Origin: Pseudoxanthomonas sp. SE1
GTDB taxonomy: Bacteria > Pseudomonadota > Gammaproteobacteria > Xanthomonadales > Xanthomonadaceae
NCBI RefSeq assembly: GCF_029542205.1
Contig: NZ_CP113783.1
Span: 2,595,001 to 2,659,000, forward strand
Length of the DNA stretch: 64,000 nucleotides
Direction of reading: 5' to 3'
In this document: positions 34,963-43,206 of the stretch, piece after piece
Position numbering within the stretch: the stretch's first letter is position 1
How the letters are laid out: each line of letters begins with the position of its first letter
Notes under the pieces: generated by a model
What the model saw: the letters and a program-made list of their open reading frames with translations, nothing else
Databases searched by the model: none
What the model was told of the DNA's origin: nothing
Program-made: the position numbers and the translations under genes

Positions 34963-35334
34963 TCAGCTGGCGATGAGGGCGTCGGCGGGCGGTTCCTCGA
35001 TGGGGCGCACTTCGCACTCGATGTCCCATTCATCACCATGCACGTCGAGGAAACGGCGGGTGTGGGCGATGGCCTCGTCCAGTGAACCGGCACGCAGGAT
35101 GGCATAGCCGCCGATGACCTCCTTCGCCTCGGTGAACGGACCGTCGGTGACCCGGATCTCACCGAAACGCGAGCGGACGCGGGCGCCTTGCGCGGTGGGC
35201 AGCAGGCCTGCGGTATCCAGCAGGATGCCTGCGGCGGACATCTCGCCGATCAACGCCATCATGTCGGTCATCAGCCGCTCGCTGGGCTGCTGGCGGGTGG
35301 TTTCGTCGATCCGGATCATCGAAAGGAATCGCAT
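34963..35334 (-). CDS. YciI family protein with DGPF motif
   Basis: This 123-residue protein opens MRFLSMIRIDE and has the DGPFTEAKEVIGGYAIL motif that defines the DGPF/YCII-related family, then LDEAIAHTRRFLDVHG. These small proteins commonly accompany ECF sigma factors, but none is next to this one. It is first of the likely operon YciI-GFA-NTF2-like. Confidence 0.88.
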   Translation of the reverse strand: MRFLSMIRIDETTRQQPSERLMTDMMALIGEMSAAGILLDTAGLLPTAQGARVRSRFGEIRVTDGPFTEAKEVIGGYAILRAGSLDEAIAHTRRFLDVHGDEWDIECEVRPIEEPPADALIAS

Positions 35335-35406
35335 GGTCTGCCTCCTGGGGCATGGGAACTGACCTTGCGACGAACGGATGCGGCCGGGATCGACAGCGAC
35401 AGGCGC

Positions 35407-36630
35407 TCAGGGCAGCCAGAGTTTCTCCAGGTCGCGAAAACCCCACTTGGCAGGCGACTCCACGCCGACGATGCGTTCGCGCTCACCCGCGGTGGCCAGG
35501 TCCACGTCGACCCTCAGCAGGTGCGTGCGCGACTTGGCGGAATAGAACACGCGCACGCGCGGCGCCAGCAGCGTGGCCGGGCTCTGTTCCACCACCACTG
35601 CCAGGCGGTCGCTGGACAACCGCACCAGGGCGCCGATCGGATAGATGCCGATGCTGCGCACGAACGCCTTCATCAGCATCTCGTCGAAGTGGCCCTGCCA
35701 GCTGGCCATGCGGCGGAGCGACTCTGCCGGATCCCAGCCGGCCTTGTACGGGCGGTCGGAGGTGATGGCGTCGTAGACGTCGCAGATGGCGCTCATGCGG
35801 GTCAGCAGCGGCAGCTCCGCACCGGACAATCGCTGCGGATAGCCGGCGCCATTGATCTTCTCGTGATGGTGGCGGGCGATGTGCAGGATCGCCTCCTGGG
35901 TCACGCCGCCCTCGCGCAGCAGGCGTTCGCCATGGACCGGGTGCTGGCGGACGATGTCGAACTCTTCATCGGTCAGCTTGCCGGGCTTGTTCAGTACCTC
36001 CTGCGGCAGCATGGCCTTGCCCATGTCGTGCAACAGACCGCCCAGCGCCGCATCGCGCACCTGCTCCTCCGGCAACTGCAGCTGCCGCGCCAGCATGGCC
36101 ATCAGCGCGCCGACGGCGACCGAGTGCAGGTAGGTGTAGCTGTCGGCGTCTTTCAGCCGCGCCACGCTGACCAGCGCCGTGGGGTGGCGATCGACGGAGC
36201 CGGTGATCTCGTCCAGCAGGGGCAGCACGCGACCGGCATCCACGCCGTTGCCCAGCCGCACTTCGCGGAACATGGCTTCCACGGCTTCACGACCCTCATC
36301 GCAGATGCGGCGTGCGCGGGCCAGCTCCGAGGCCAGGCTGACCGTGCTGTCGGGCACGATGAGGCGTCGCCGCGCTTCCGCAGGTTCGGCCACGGGCGCG
36401 GCGTCGACGGGTGAGGAAACGGCCTCTTCCTCGCCTCCGTCCTCTCCGTCCCCCCGACTGCGCGACAGGTCGACCACCACCTGCTCCACGCCGCTGTCCT
36501 GCAGCTGCGCCAGGCGCGCCTCGTCCAGCACGAACGAGGTGCGCCAGAACGGGTGCTGCATCCACGGCCCCAGCAGCTTCTGCACGTACATGCCGGGCCG
36601 AAGCTCGGCAACGTCGAGGGTCTGCAGCAT
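35407..36630 (-). CDS. HD-GYP domain protein, probable cyclic-di-GMP phosphodiesterase
   Basis: This 407-residue protein starts MLQTLDVAELRPGMYVQKL. The N-terminal ~150 residues form a DUF3391-type domain with an acidic low-complexity linker. The HD-GYP domain carries H201-D202 (GLLHDMGKAMLP) and HHHEKINGAGYP, with GYP at 263-265, so all metal and signature residues appear intact. It would hydrolyse cyclic di-GMP in the cytoplasm. There is no receiver or TM segment. It is divergent from a GFA gene, and control is not apparent from sequence. Confidence 0.9.
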   Translation of the reverse strand: MLQTLDVAELRPGMYVQKLLGPWMQHPFWRTSFVLDEARLAQLQDSGVEQVVVDLSRSRGDGEDGGEEEAVSSPVDAAPVAEPAEARRRLIVPDSTVSLASELARARRICDEGREAVEAMFREVRLGNGVDAGRVLPLLDEITGSVDRHPTALVSVARLKDADSYTYLHSVAVGALMAMLARQLQLPEEQVRDAALGGLLHDMGKAMLPQEVLNKPGKLTDEEFDIVRQHPVHGERLLREGGVTQEAILHIARHHHEKINGAGYPQRLSGAELPLLTRMSAICDVYDAITSDRPYKAGWDPAESLRRMASWQGHFDEMLMKAFVRSIGIYPIGALVRLSSDRLAVVVEQSPATLLAPRVRVFYSAKSRTHLLRVDVDLATAGERERIVGVESPAKWGFRDLEKLWLP

Positions 36631-36734
36631 GCGGGACTCCGGGAGTGGAGGGGTCCGGTATGCTCCCGCCCATCGGCCAGGCACGGCGGGGCGACCCCGT
36701 CAGCCCCCGGAACGATATCGGCACGGGAGGCCGC

Positions 36735-37139
36735 ATGCTGAAGACCTATCGGGGAAGCTGCCATTGCGGCGCGGTCCGCTTCGAGGCGGACATCGATCTG
36801 ACCCTGCCCACCTACCGCTGCAACTGCTCGGTGTGCCGGCGCAACCGGTTCTGGCCGGCCATCGTGATGCCGGACGCCTTCCGCCTGCTGGCCGGCGAAG
36901 GCGAGCTGGTCGAATACCGGTTCAATTCATTGCGCAACTCGCATCACTTCTGCCGTACCTGTGGCGTGCGGCCGTTCGGGATCGGCAACAACGTGCCGGA
37001 TGGCGAGCGGATCTACGGCGTCAACCTGGGGTGCCTGGAAGACGCCACGCCCGAGGAGCTGGACGCCGCCCCCATCACCTACGTGGACGGGGCGCACGAC
37101 AGCTGGCAGCAGGCGCCGGCGATCACGCGGTACCTCTGA
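36735..37139 (+). CDS. GFA/CENP-V-like zinc protein
   Basis: This 134-residue protein has the cysteine pattern SCHCGAVRFEAD, CNCSVCRRNRFW and FCRTCGVRPFG, giving complete zinc sites. It is a paralogue of the gene at 34.5 kb, with clearly diverged loops. It stands alone, 105 bp divergent from the HD-GYP gene and convergent with the amidohydrolase (11 bp apart). Enzymatic activity unproven for most family members. Confidence 0.88.
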   Translation: MLKTYRGSCHCGAVRFEADIDLTLPTYRCNCSVCRRNRFWPAIVMPDAFRLLAGEGELVEYRFNSLRNSHHFCRTCGVRPFGIGNNVPDGERIYGVNLGCLEDATPEELDAAPITYVDGAHDSWQQAPAITRYL

Positions 37140-37150
37140 GCCGCGCGCGG

Positions 37151-38407
37151 TTACTCGGCGGCTTCGTACTGGATCTGGCCCGCGCGCATCACCCACACCA
37201 CGTCGGCCAGCGCCAGCACATCGGTGGCGGGGTCGTGCCCCAGCAGCACCAGGTCCGCATCCATGCCCGGCGCGATGCGGCCGCTGCGCGCGGCATGGCC
37301 GAAGCGGCGTGCCGGCTCCGTCGTCAGGCTGGTCAGGATCGCGCGCCAGTCCATGCCGGCGCCGGCCATCAGCGCGTACTCGCGGTGCGGATCGCTGTCG
37401 GTGATGTAGCCCACGTCGGTGCCGAACAACACCTGCCCGCCCGCTTCGCGGAACGCGCGCAGTTGCTGCTGACCGATGCCCAGGAAGCGTTCGATGACCG
37501 GCGGCGGCAGGCTTTCCTTGCGCAACTCGACTTCGAACAGTTTGAGCGATGGCACCAGTGCGACATCGGCCGCCACCAGCCGTTCCGCCATGTCCTCGGG
37601 CCAGGGACCGTCGATGGGCGTGCTGTGCGCCAACACGTCCACGCCCGCCTGCAGGGCGATCTCCAGCCCCTGCGTCGTACTGGGATGAGCGAACACCGGA
37701 CGGCCCACGGCATGCGCCGTCTCGGCCACGGCACCTGCGACCGCCGGCGTCATGTGCACGACACCCTGGGGCCCGCCGACCAGGGCACCGATGAACAGCT
37801 TGGCGCCGTCAGCGCCCTCTTCCAGCTGCGCGCGAGCGCGCCCGCGCGCCTGCTCCGGTGTGGCGACCTCGGCCGATGGGGCGCCGTGCTGCTTCATCAC
37901 GTCGCGGACGTAGTGCGGCGTGCCGTCGGCAGGATAGAAAGGCGCATCCACCGTCAGGATGCGCGGGCCGCGCAGTTCACCCGCCTCGATGCGCGCGCGC
38001 AGGCGGCGCGCATTGCCCGGCAGGCCGCCCAGGTCGAACACGCTGGTGAAACCCCAGCGCGACAGCAGCGAACGGACTTCAAGCTCCAACACCGGGGCCG
38101 GTGCCTCGGCCACCTCCGTCAGCCCGGGCAGGAGGAAGTGGACGTGGCTATTCCAGAAGCCCGCGACCAGCACCCGGCCAGCCGCATCGATACGCCGCGC
38201 ATCGCCCGGCACCTCCACCTCGCTCCCGGAGCCGACCGACGCGATGCGGCCGTCGCGTACCACCACCACGGCGTCGGCCAGCGGTGCAGCGTCGGGCGAT
38301 GCGACCACCGTCGCCCGCTCGATCACCCAGGTTTGCGCCCACGCCGTCTCCGTCGTCACGCAAATGCACAGCAGGACGCCCAGCGCCCATCCCGATATCC
38401 GCCGCAT
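37151..38407 (-). CDS. Exported amidohydrolase family protein
   Basis: This 418-residue protein has a signal peptide (WALGVLLCICVTTETAWAQ). Amidohydrolase features are metal-site HVHF (WNSHVHFLLPG), Lys in GAKLFIGAL, FAHPSTTQG, AHSTPIDGPW and the terminal Asp in LFGTDVGYITDSD, plus the small beta domain made of the two chain ends. It resembles imidazolonepropionase/Xaa-Pro-dipeptidase-like exported members. Substrate unknown. Divergent from the TetR gene across 180 bp, a usual arrangement for a regulator and its target. Confidence 0.88.
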   Translation of the reverse strand: MRRISGWALGVLLCICVTTETAWAQTWVIERATVVASPDAAPLADAVVVVRDGRIASVGSGSEVEVPGDARRIDAAGRVLVAGFWNSHVHFLLPGLTEVAEAPAPVLELEVRSLLSRWGFTSVFDLGGLPGNARRLRARIEAGELRGPRILTVDAPFYPADGTPHYVRDVMKQHGAPSAEVATPEQARGRARAQLEEGADGAKLFIGALVGGPQGVVHMTPAVAGAVAETAHAVGRPVFAHPSTTQGLEIALQAGVDVLAHSTPIDGPWPEDMAERLVAADVALVPSLKLFEVELRKESLPPPVIERFLGIGQQQLRAFREAGGQVLFGTDVGYITDSDPHREYALMAGAGMDWRAILTSLTTEPARRFGHAARSGRIAPGMDADLVLLGHDPATDVLALADVVWVMRAGQIQYEAAE

Positions 38408-38587
38408 GTCCACTCCCGTCCGTCGGCCCGTGGGCCCCGACACGCAGTCTAGGCCAAGGCCGCGAGGCTTCGCGCCGGTCGGACGCCCGCAGGGTCGCCC
38501 TCCGGATGTAACGCCGTTGCAACAGTCACATGACCTTTTTGCTAGGCTGCGGATATCGTCGCAACCGGACGTGCGCAGGGAGTTCCC

Positions 38588-39280
38588 GTGAGCATTTCTA
38601 CCGAATATCTGGAAAACGTTTTCAACGATGCGTCCTCGCCGGCTTCGCCGCTGCGTCCGCGCCCGCAGGTGGACCTGTGCCGCCGTGGTGAGATCCGTGC
38701 GGAGAAGTTCCTCGACGCCGCTACCGACGTCTTCGCCGAAAAGGGTTACCAGCATGCGCGACTGAGCGAGATCGTCGCCCGCGCCGGTGGCTCGCTGGCC
38801 ACCCTGTACCGCATCTTCGGCGACAAGGAGGGCTTGGCCAGTGCGATCCTCGAGCGCCGGCTGGACATGCATATCCACCTGCTCAGCGACCTCAACCTGA
38901 CCGAGCTGCCGCCCGAACAGGCGCTGCGCCGGGTGGCGATCCGCATGGCGCAGGTGATGGCGCGTACCGATTCGCAGGTGGTCTACCGCATCGTGATCGG
39001 CGAGGGGCAATCCTTCCCCGCCCTGCGCGACTGGTTCCTGGACCACGCGGTGGCGTCCATCCGCGCCACGCTTGCGGACTATTTCGAACAGCAGGTGGCC
39101 GCCGGACGCATGCAACTGGCATCGCCCAAGGCAGCGGCGGCGCAGTTCTACATGAGCCTGTTCGGCGACCAGATCTTCCGGCTGGCCGCCGGCAGCCCGC
39201 AATTGCCCGATGTCGACACGCTGGAAGCCCAGGCGCTGGCATCGGTGGAGTTGTTCCTGCAAGGCGCGCTGCCGCGCTGA
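38588..39280 (+). CDS. TetR/AcrR family transcription regulator
   Basis: This 230-residue protein starts at GTG with an AGGGAG site upstream. The first ~30 residues are a variable tail. The TetR HTH lies at ~36-85 (FLDAATDVFAEKGYQHARLSEIVARAGGSLATLYRIFGDK), followed by an AefR-like ligand-binding C-terminal region. The divergent amidohydrolase and the gene downstream are candidate targets. No operator palindrome stands out clearly to the eye. Confidence 0.9.
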   Translation: MSISTEYLENVFNDASSPASPLRPRPQVDLCRRGEIRAEKFLDAATDVFAEKGYQHARLSEIVARAGGSLATLYRIFGDKEGLASAILERRLDMHIHLLSDLNLTELPPEQALRRVAIRMAQVMARTDSQVVYRIVIGEGQSFPALRDWFLDHAVASIRATLADYFEQQVAAGRMQLASPKAAAAQFYMSLFGDQIFRLAAGSPQLPDVDTLEAQALASVELFLQGALPR

Positions 39281-39353
39281 CCGCACAACGCTTTCACTCC
39301 GCCCTGCTGCCGTCCCTGCCAGCATGGCGGCATCGTGATGGCGCGGGACGTGC

Positions 39354-40568
39354 ATGGATCTCAAGAGCGGGTATCCCTTCTGGGCGGTCAGCAATGGCCT
39401 GATGCAGGCCTTCCCGCCACTGGCGTCCGACCATCGCTGCGATGTCGCGGTGCTGGGTGGCGGCATCACGGGTGCGCTGATCGCAGATGAACTCGCGCAA
39501 CATGGCTTCGATGTCGCGGTGCTCGAGCAGCGCGACATCGGCTGGGGCAGCACGGCCGCCAGCACGGCGCTGCTGCAGTACGAAATCGACACCCACATGG
39601 TCGACCTGGCCAAGCGCTATGGCGAAGACGATGCCGCCCTCGCCTACCTCGCCTGCGCCGGGGCCATCGACCAGCTGCGGGAGGTCGCTGCACCGTGGCG
39701 CGATGTGGGGTTCGCGCGCAACAAGAGCCTGTACTACGCCAGCCGTCGTCGCGATGTCCGACCGATGAAGGAAGAGCATGCCCTGCGCGTGCGCCACAAA
39801 CTGGACGTGACGCTGTTGTCCGCGGATCGCGTCCGCGAAGACTACGGTTTCGAGGCGGAAGCCGCATTGCTCAGCGCCCATGCCGCACGCGTGGATCCGT
39901 ACCGGCTGACGCACCGGCTGCTGCAGCGCCTGCAGCGCCAGGGCAGCGCGGTGTTCGACCGCACACGCGTGACAGACCTGCATGCGACATCGCGTGGCGC
40001 AACGCTGCGCACCGAAACGGGATTCAGCGTGCGCGCCTCGCATCTCGTGGTCGCCGCCGGTTATGCCAGCCAGCACTGGCTGCGGCAGAACGTGGCGCGC
40101 AATCGCAGCAGCTATGCCGTCATCAGCGATCCATTGCCGGATGGGCAACTCGGCTTTCTGCGCGACACACTGCTGTGGGAAACCGCACGCCCCTACCTGT
40201 ATGCGCGCAGCACCGCCGATGGTCGCCTGCTGCTGGGCGGCGAAGACGATGCCGTGGACATCCCGGCCAAACGCGATGCCCGCGTCCACAAGAAGGCACG
40301 GACGCTGCTGAAGCGACTGCACGATCTGTTCCCGGGGCTTGAGATCACGCCGGCCTTCTCATGGGCCGGCACGTTCGCCGAGACCGCCGATGGCCTGCCC
40401 TTCTTCGGTCCGCACGCGCAATGGGGGCCGCGCGTGCACTTTGCGATGGCGTACGGCGGCAATGGCATCACCTACAGCATGCTCGGTGCCGGCTTGCTGC
40501 GCGCACTGATCGAGCGGCGCAAGCATCCGCTATGGCCACTGTTCTCGTTCGAGCGCCTGCAACGCTGA
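39354..40568 (+). CDS. FAD-dependent DAO-type oxidoreductase
   Basis: This 404-residue protein has an N-terminal Rossmann FAD motif (VAVLGGGITGALIADELA) and the glycine/D-amino-acid-oxidase fold landmarks (ERDIGWGSTAAST-like QRDIGWGSTAAST; AHAARVDPYRLTHRLL; GLPFFGPH near the C-terminus; FAMAYGGNGITYS). It oxidises an amine substrate, unspecified. It lies 73 bp after the TetR gene on the same strand. Confidence 0.88.
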   Translation: MDLKSGYPFWAVSNGLMQAFPPLASDHRCDVAVLGGGITGALIADELAQHGFDVAVLEQRDIGWGSTAASTALLQYEIDTHMVDLAKRYGEDDAALAYLACAGAIDQLREVAAPWRDVGFARNKSLYYASRRRDVRPMKEEHALRVRHKLDVTLLSADRVREDYGFEAEAALLSAHAARVDPYRLTHRLLQRLQRQGSAVFDRTRVTDLHATSRGATLRTETGFSVRASHLVVAAGYASQHWLRQNVARNRSSYAVISDPLPDGQLGFLRDTLLWETARPYLYARSTADGRLLLGGEDDAVDIPAKRDARVHKKARTLLKRLHDLFPGLEITPAFSWAGTFAETADGLPFFGPHAQWGPRVHFAMAYGGNGITYSMLGAGLLRALIERRKHPLWPLFSFERLQR

Positions 40569-40665
40569 ACATCCGCCACGCTTTTGCATGCCGTTGACAT
40601 CGCCGTCATGCCGCGATTACGCGGCGGATTGCAGGCTGGCGGCACATCCACAACGGAGCGCCATC

Positions 40666-40848
40666 ATGCCCCGCGGCGACAAATCCGCTTACACCGGAAA
40701 ACAGAAACGCCAGGCGGAACACATCGAGGAAAGCGAGCGCGAACGCGGCCGTTCAAAGGAAGATGCCGAACGCATCGCCTGGGCCACCGTCAACAAGCAG
40801 GATGGCGGCGGCAAGAAGTCGGGCTCGGGTCGCGCGAAGCACCACTGA
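40666..40848 (+). CDS. Small Lys/Gly-rich (KGG-like) protein
   Basis: This 60-residue hydrophilic protein (MPRGDKSAYTGKQKRQAEHI; terminal NKQDGGGKKSGSGRAKHH) belongs to a small conserved group often labelled 'plasmid stabilization' or KGG stress-type. Those labels are not functional evidence. The ATG at 40666 follows an ACGGAG site. Longer frames upstream are not supported. Confidence 0.78.
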   Translation: MPRGDKSAYTGKQKRQAEHIEESERERGRSKEDAERIAWATVNKQDGGGKKSGSGRAKHH

Positions 40849-40849
40849 C

Positions 40850-41296
40850 CTAGGGCGAACCCGAGGGCCACCAGCCCTTGCCGGTCAACGCGTAACGGTC
40901 AGCGGCGCGTTCGAAGGGATTGCGCACGCTGACACCGCCGCACAGCAGGTAGACCGGCAGGAACAGCGGCCCCAGCACCATGTACTGGTAGACGTGCGCG
41001 CGTTCATGGTCGCCCAGGCGGATGGGCGGGTGCTGCCGATGGCCGGCACGGTGCTCGTAGGTGATGCACTCGGACTCCAGCGTGTCGCCCGTGTGCAGGA
41101 TGCTGTTGCCGAAGGTGATGGCGCCGCCAGGTCCCCACGGCCAGCGGTGGAACACCAGTGCGAAGTCGCGCCGGCTCCATTCCGCGCGCGCGCCAAACGC
41201 CATTCCGGCGACACCCGCCATCAGGCCGACCAGCGTATTGGGCACCGCCCACACGACGCCGAGTACGCGCGCGATCCAGAGCCCGGCCGGCGCCAT
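40850..41296 (-). CDS. Membrane protein with HExxH motif, unknown
   Basis: This 148-residue protein has an N-terminal hydrophobic region (~7-35) and a second one (~105-122). Between them is H97-E98-R-A-H101 (GDHERAHVYQY), a zinc-metallopeptidase-type HExxH, with a possible third ligand Glu129 (NPFERAADRYA). Whether it is a peptidase is unproven. Its start is 3 bp from the stop of the PspC gene on the same strand, and its stop is 1 bp from the convergent KGG gene. Confidence 0.75.
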   Translation of the reverse strand: MAPAGLWIARVLGVVWAVPNTLVGLMAGVAGMAFGARAEWSRRDFALVFHRWPWGPGGAITFGNSILHTGDTLESECITYEHRAGHRQHPPIRLGDHERAHVYQYMVLGPLFLPVYLLCGGVSVRNPFERAADRYALTGKGWWPSGSP

Positions 41297-41299
41297 GGG

Positions 41300-41506
41300 T
41301 CAGTCCTGTTCGTTGGGCATCAGCAGCCAGAGGATCAGGTAGACCAGGATGCCCGGAAACGCCGCGGACGCGATCGACACGATCACGAAGATGACCCGCA
41401 GCAGCGTGGGGCTCCATCCGTAACGGTGCGCGATGCCGCCCATCACGCCCGCGATCATGCGGTCGTTCAGCGAACGTGCGAACGGTTTGGAAGCAGTGTC
41501 ATTCAT
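41300..41506 (-). CDS. PspC domain protein
   Basis: This 68-residue protein (MNDTASKPFARSLNDRMIAG) is a single PspC domain: GGIAHRYGWSPTLLRVIFVI, then a TM helix ending ILWLLMPNEQD. PspC proteins act in the phage-shock/envelope-stress response. The other psp genes are absent from the window. It is upstream of the HExxH membrane protein and probably co-transcribed. Confidence 0.88.
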   Translation of the reverse strand: MNDTASKPFARSLNDRMIAGVMGGIAHRYGWSPTLLRVIFVIVSIASAAFPGILVYLILWLLMPNEQD

Positions 41507-41549
41507 CGCCAGCAACTCCCCACGATTGTCCGTGGCCAAGTCTAGCGCG

Positions 41550-41927
41550 TCAGCCGCCGGGTGCGCCTGAACCACGCAGCGCATCGAGCTTGGCCTTGAA
41601 CCATGTCGCCGCCGGTTGCGCCGGCTGCCCCGGGCACCGCACCTGGTAGGGCCGCCCGCTCATGCTGCTCTTGCTGGCGGCGCGTTCGATGAACTGCTCG
41701 GCGGTGTCGGCCAGGTCGCGCTTCAGCAGGTAGTCGTACTTGCGCTGCAGGTGCTTGCGCGCCTCGTCGCGGCCATGCCAGGTCCCATTGCGCTGGAACT
41801 CGCACGACGACGCCGACAGCGCTTCCATCAAACCCTGGATCTCGCGTTTAGCGGTCGCCGACGGTGCGGACAGCACCGGCCCGACGAAGGCGAGCAGACA
41901 GGCGGCGACGGTGAGGCGTGACAGCAT
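41550..41927 (-). CDS. Secreted DUF5329-like protein
   Basis: This 125-residue protein has a signal peptide (MLSRLTVAACLLAFVGPVLSA). The mature motif series CEFQRNGTWHGRDEARKHLQ, KYDYLLKRDLADTAEQFIER and SSMSGRPYQVRC matches what I recall of DUF5329. Function unknown; two Cys probably pair. Frame upstream of 41927 is repeat DNA. Confidence 0.8.
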   Translation of the reverse strand: MLSRLTVAACLLAFVGPVLSAPSATAKREIQGLMEALSASSCEFQRNGTWHGRDEARKHLQRKYDYLLKRDLADTAEQFIERAASKSSMSGRPYQVRCPGQPAQPAATWFKAKLDALRGSGAPGG

Positions 41928-41975
41928 GTGATTACCCTGGCGCAAGACAGGTGAAGGAAGCGTGCCGTTTTCTTT

Positions 41976-42116
41976 CGTAGGAGCGACGTGAGTCGCGATC
42001 GCGCCGCGATGGATCCCGGGTATCGCGATCGTGAACGCGTCGCAACGCGCCCGGTAGGCGAACGATGGGATGCTGGAGCATCGGGCCGTGCGGTCGCGAC
42101 TCACGTCGCTCCTACG
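41976..42116. repeat. REP-like inverted pair, GTAGGAGCGACG family
   Basis: Copies at 41976-41998 and, inverted, 42094-42116 share the core GGAGCGACGTGAGTCGCGA. They occupy the gap between the phaC stop and the DUF5329-like gene start. Confidence 0.9.
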
Positions 42117-42135
42117 AAAGGCGCGGCGCGCGTGG

Positions 42136-43206
42136 TCAGCGCGCGCGCTGGCCCAACCAGTGGTGGATGGCCGTCGGCACTTCGCGTTGCGCGCGACTGG
42201 ACACGTAGATGCCGATATGTCCGCCCTTGAAGCTCAGCTCGGTGTAGTCCGCCGTACCCACGACGTCCTTCAGCGCGCGCGAGGCATCCGGTGGCACCAG
42301 GTGGTCCTGTTCGGCGTAGATGTTCAGCACGGGCATGTCGACGAAGCCCAGGTCCACCGCATCGCCACCGATCTCGATGCCGCCCTTGATGAATCCGTTG
42401 CGCTGGTAGAACTGCTTGATGAACTGCTTGAAGGCCTCGCCCGCCAGGTCAGGCGAGTCGAAGATCCATTTCTCCATGCGCAGGAAGTCCTCGATGGCGC
42501 GCTTGTCGTCGAGGATGTCCACCAGGCCGACGTATTTCTGCAGGTTCAGCCGGAACGGCTTCAGCATCAGGTAGCAGGCGTTCATCATGTCGGCCGGCAC
42601 GTTGCCTAGCGCCTCGACGAACAGGTCCACGTCCAGCTCGCGCGTCCAGTGCGACAGCATGTTGTCCGGCGTGTGGAAATCCACCGGCGTGACCATGGTG
42701 ATGAGGTTCTTGACCTTCTCCGGGTGCAGCGAGGCATAGCAGAGCGAGAACGCGCCGCCCTGGCAGATGCCCAGCACGTTGACCGCATCGCGACCGCTGC
42801 TGTCGCACAGGTGGTCCACTGCGCCGTCGATGAAGCGGTTGATGTAGTCGTCCAGTTCGAGGAAACGGTCCGAACGGTCCGGATAACCCCAGTCGATGAC
42901 GTAGACGTCCTCGCCCTGCGCCAGCAGGCCCTTCACCAGCGAGCGGTCGTGCTGCAGGTCCACCATGTAGGGCCGGTTGACCAGCGCGTAGACGATCAGC
43001 AGCGGGACCTTCGCGGTGGGTGCCTTCTCGCCCATGAACCGGTACAGCACCACTTTGCCGTCGCGCCAGACTTCCTGCTTCTGGGTGGCGCCATAGTGGA
43101 CATCCTCCACCTCCGGCAGCGTGTGCAGGCCGGCGGAGAGTTTCTGCGTCAGCGTGGTGGCCTCGTGGGCCAGCGCTTCGGCAGTGAAGTTGAGCGGTCC
43201 GTTCAT
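42136..43206 (-). CDS. phaC: Class III polyhydroxyalkanoate synthase subunit PhaC
   Basis: This 356-residue length matches the Allochromatium class III enzyme (355), whose triad is Cys149/Asp302/His331. Here the equivalents are Cys149 (NVLGICQGGAFSL), Asp301 (IYAEQDHLVPP) and His330 (SFKGGHIG). It polymerises 3-hydroxyacyl-CoA, mainly 3-hydroxybutyryl-CoA, into PHA at granule surfaces as a complex with PhaE. Start overlaps the phaE stop (ATGA). It lies in a wider 3-hydroxybutyrate gene neighbourhood. Confidence 0.96.
   Translation of the reverse strand: MNGPLNFTAEALAHEATTLTQKLSAGLHTLPEVEDVHYGATQKQEVWRDGKVVLYRFMGEKAPTAKVPLLIVYALVNRPYMVDLQHDRSLVKGLLAQGEDVYVIDWGYPDRSDRFLELDDYINRFIDGAVDHLCDSSGRDAVNVLGICQGGAFSLCYASLHPEKVKNLITMVTPVDFHTPDNMLSHWTRELDVDLFVEALGNVPADMMNACYLMLKPFRLNLQKYVGLVDILDDKRAIEDFLRMEKWIFDSPDLAGEAFKQFIKQFYQRNGFIKGGIEIGGDAVDLGFVDMPVLNIYAEQDHLVPPDASRALKDVVGTADYTELSFKGGHIGIYVSSRAQREVPTAIHHWLGQRAR

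Noticed and set aside
37151..39613. An 820-residue minus-strand frame spanning amidohydrolase and TetR gene
   Set aside because: Only the part up to 38407 has amidohydrolase and signal-peptide features. The rest is antisense to the TetR gene and shadow sequence.
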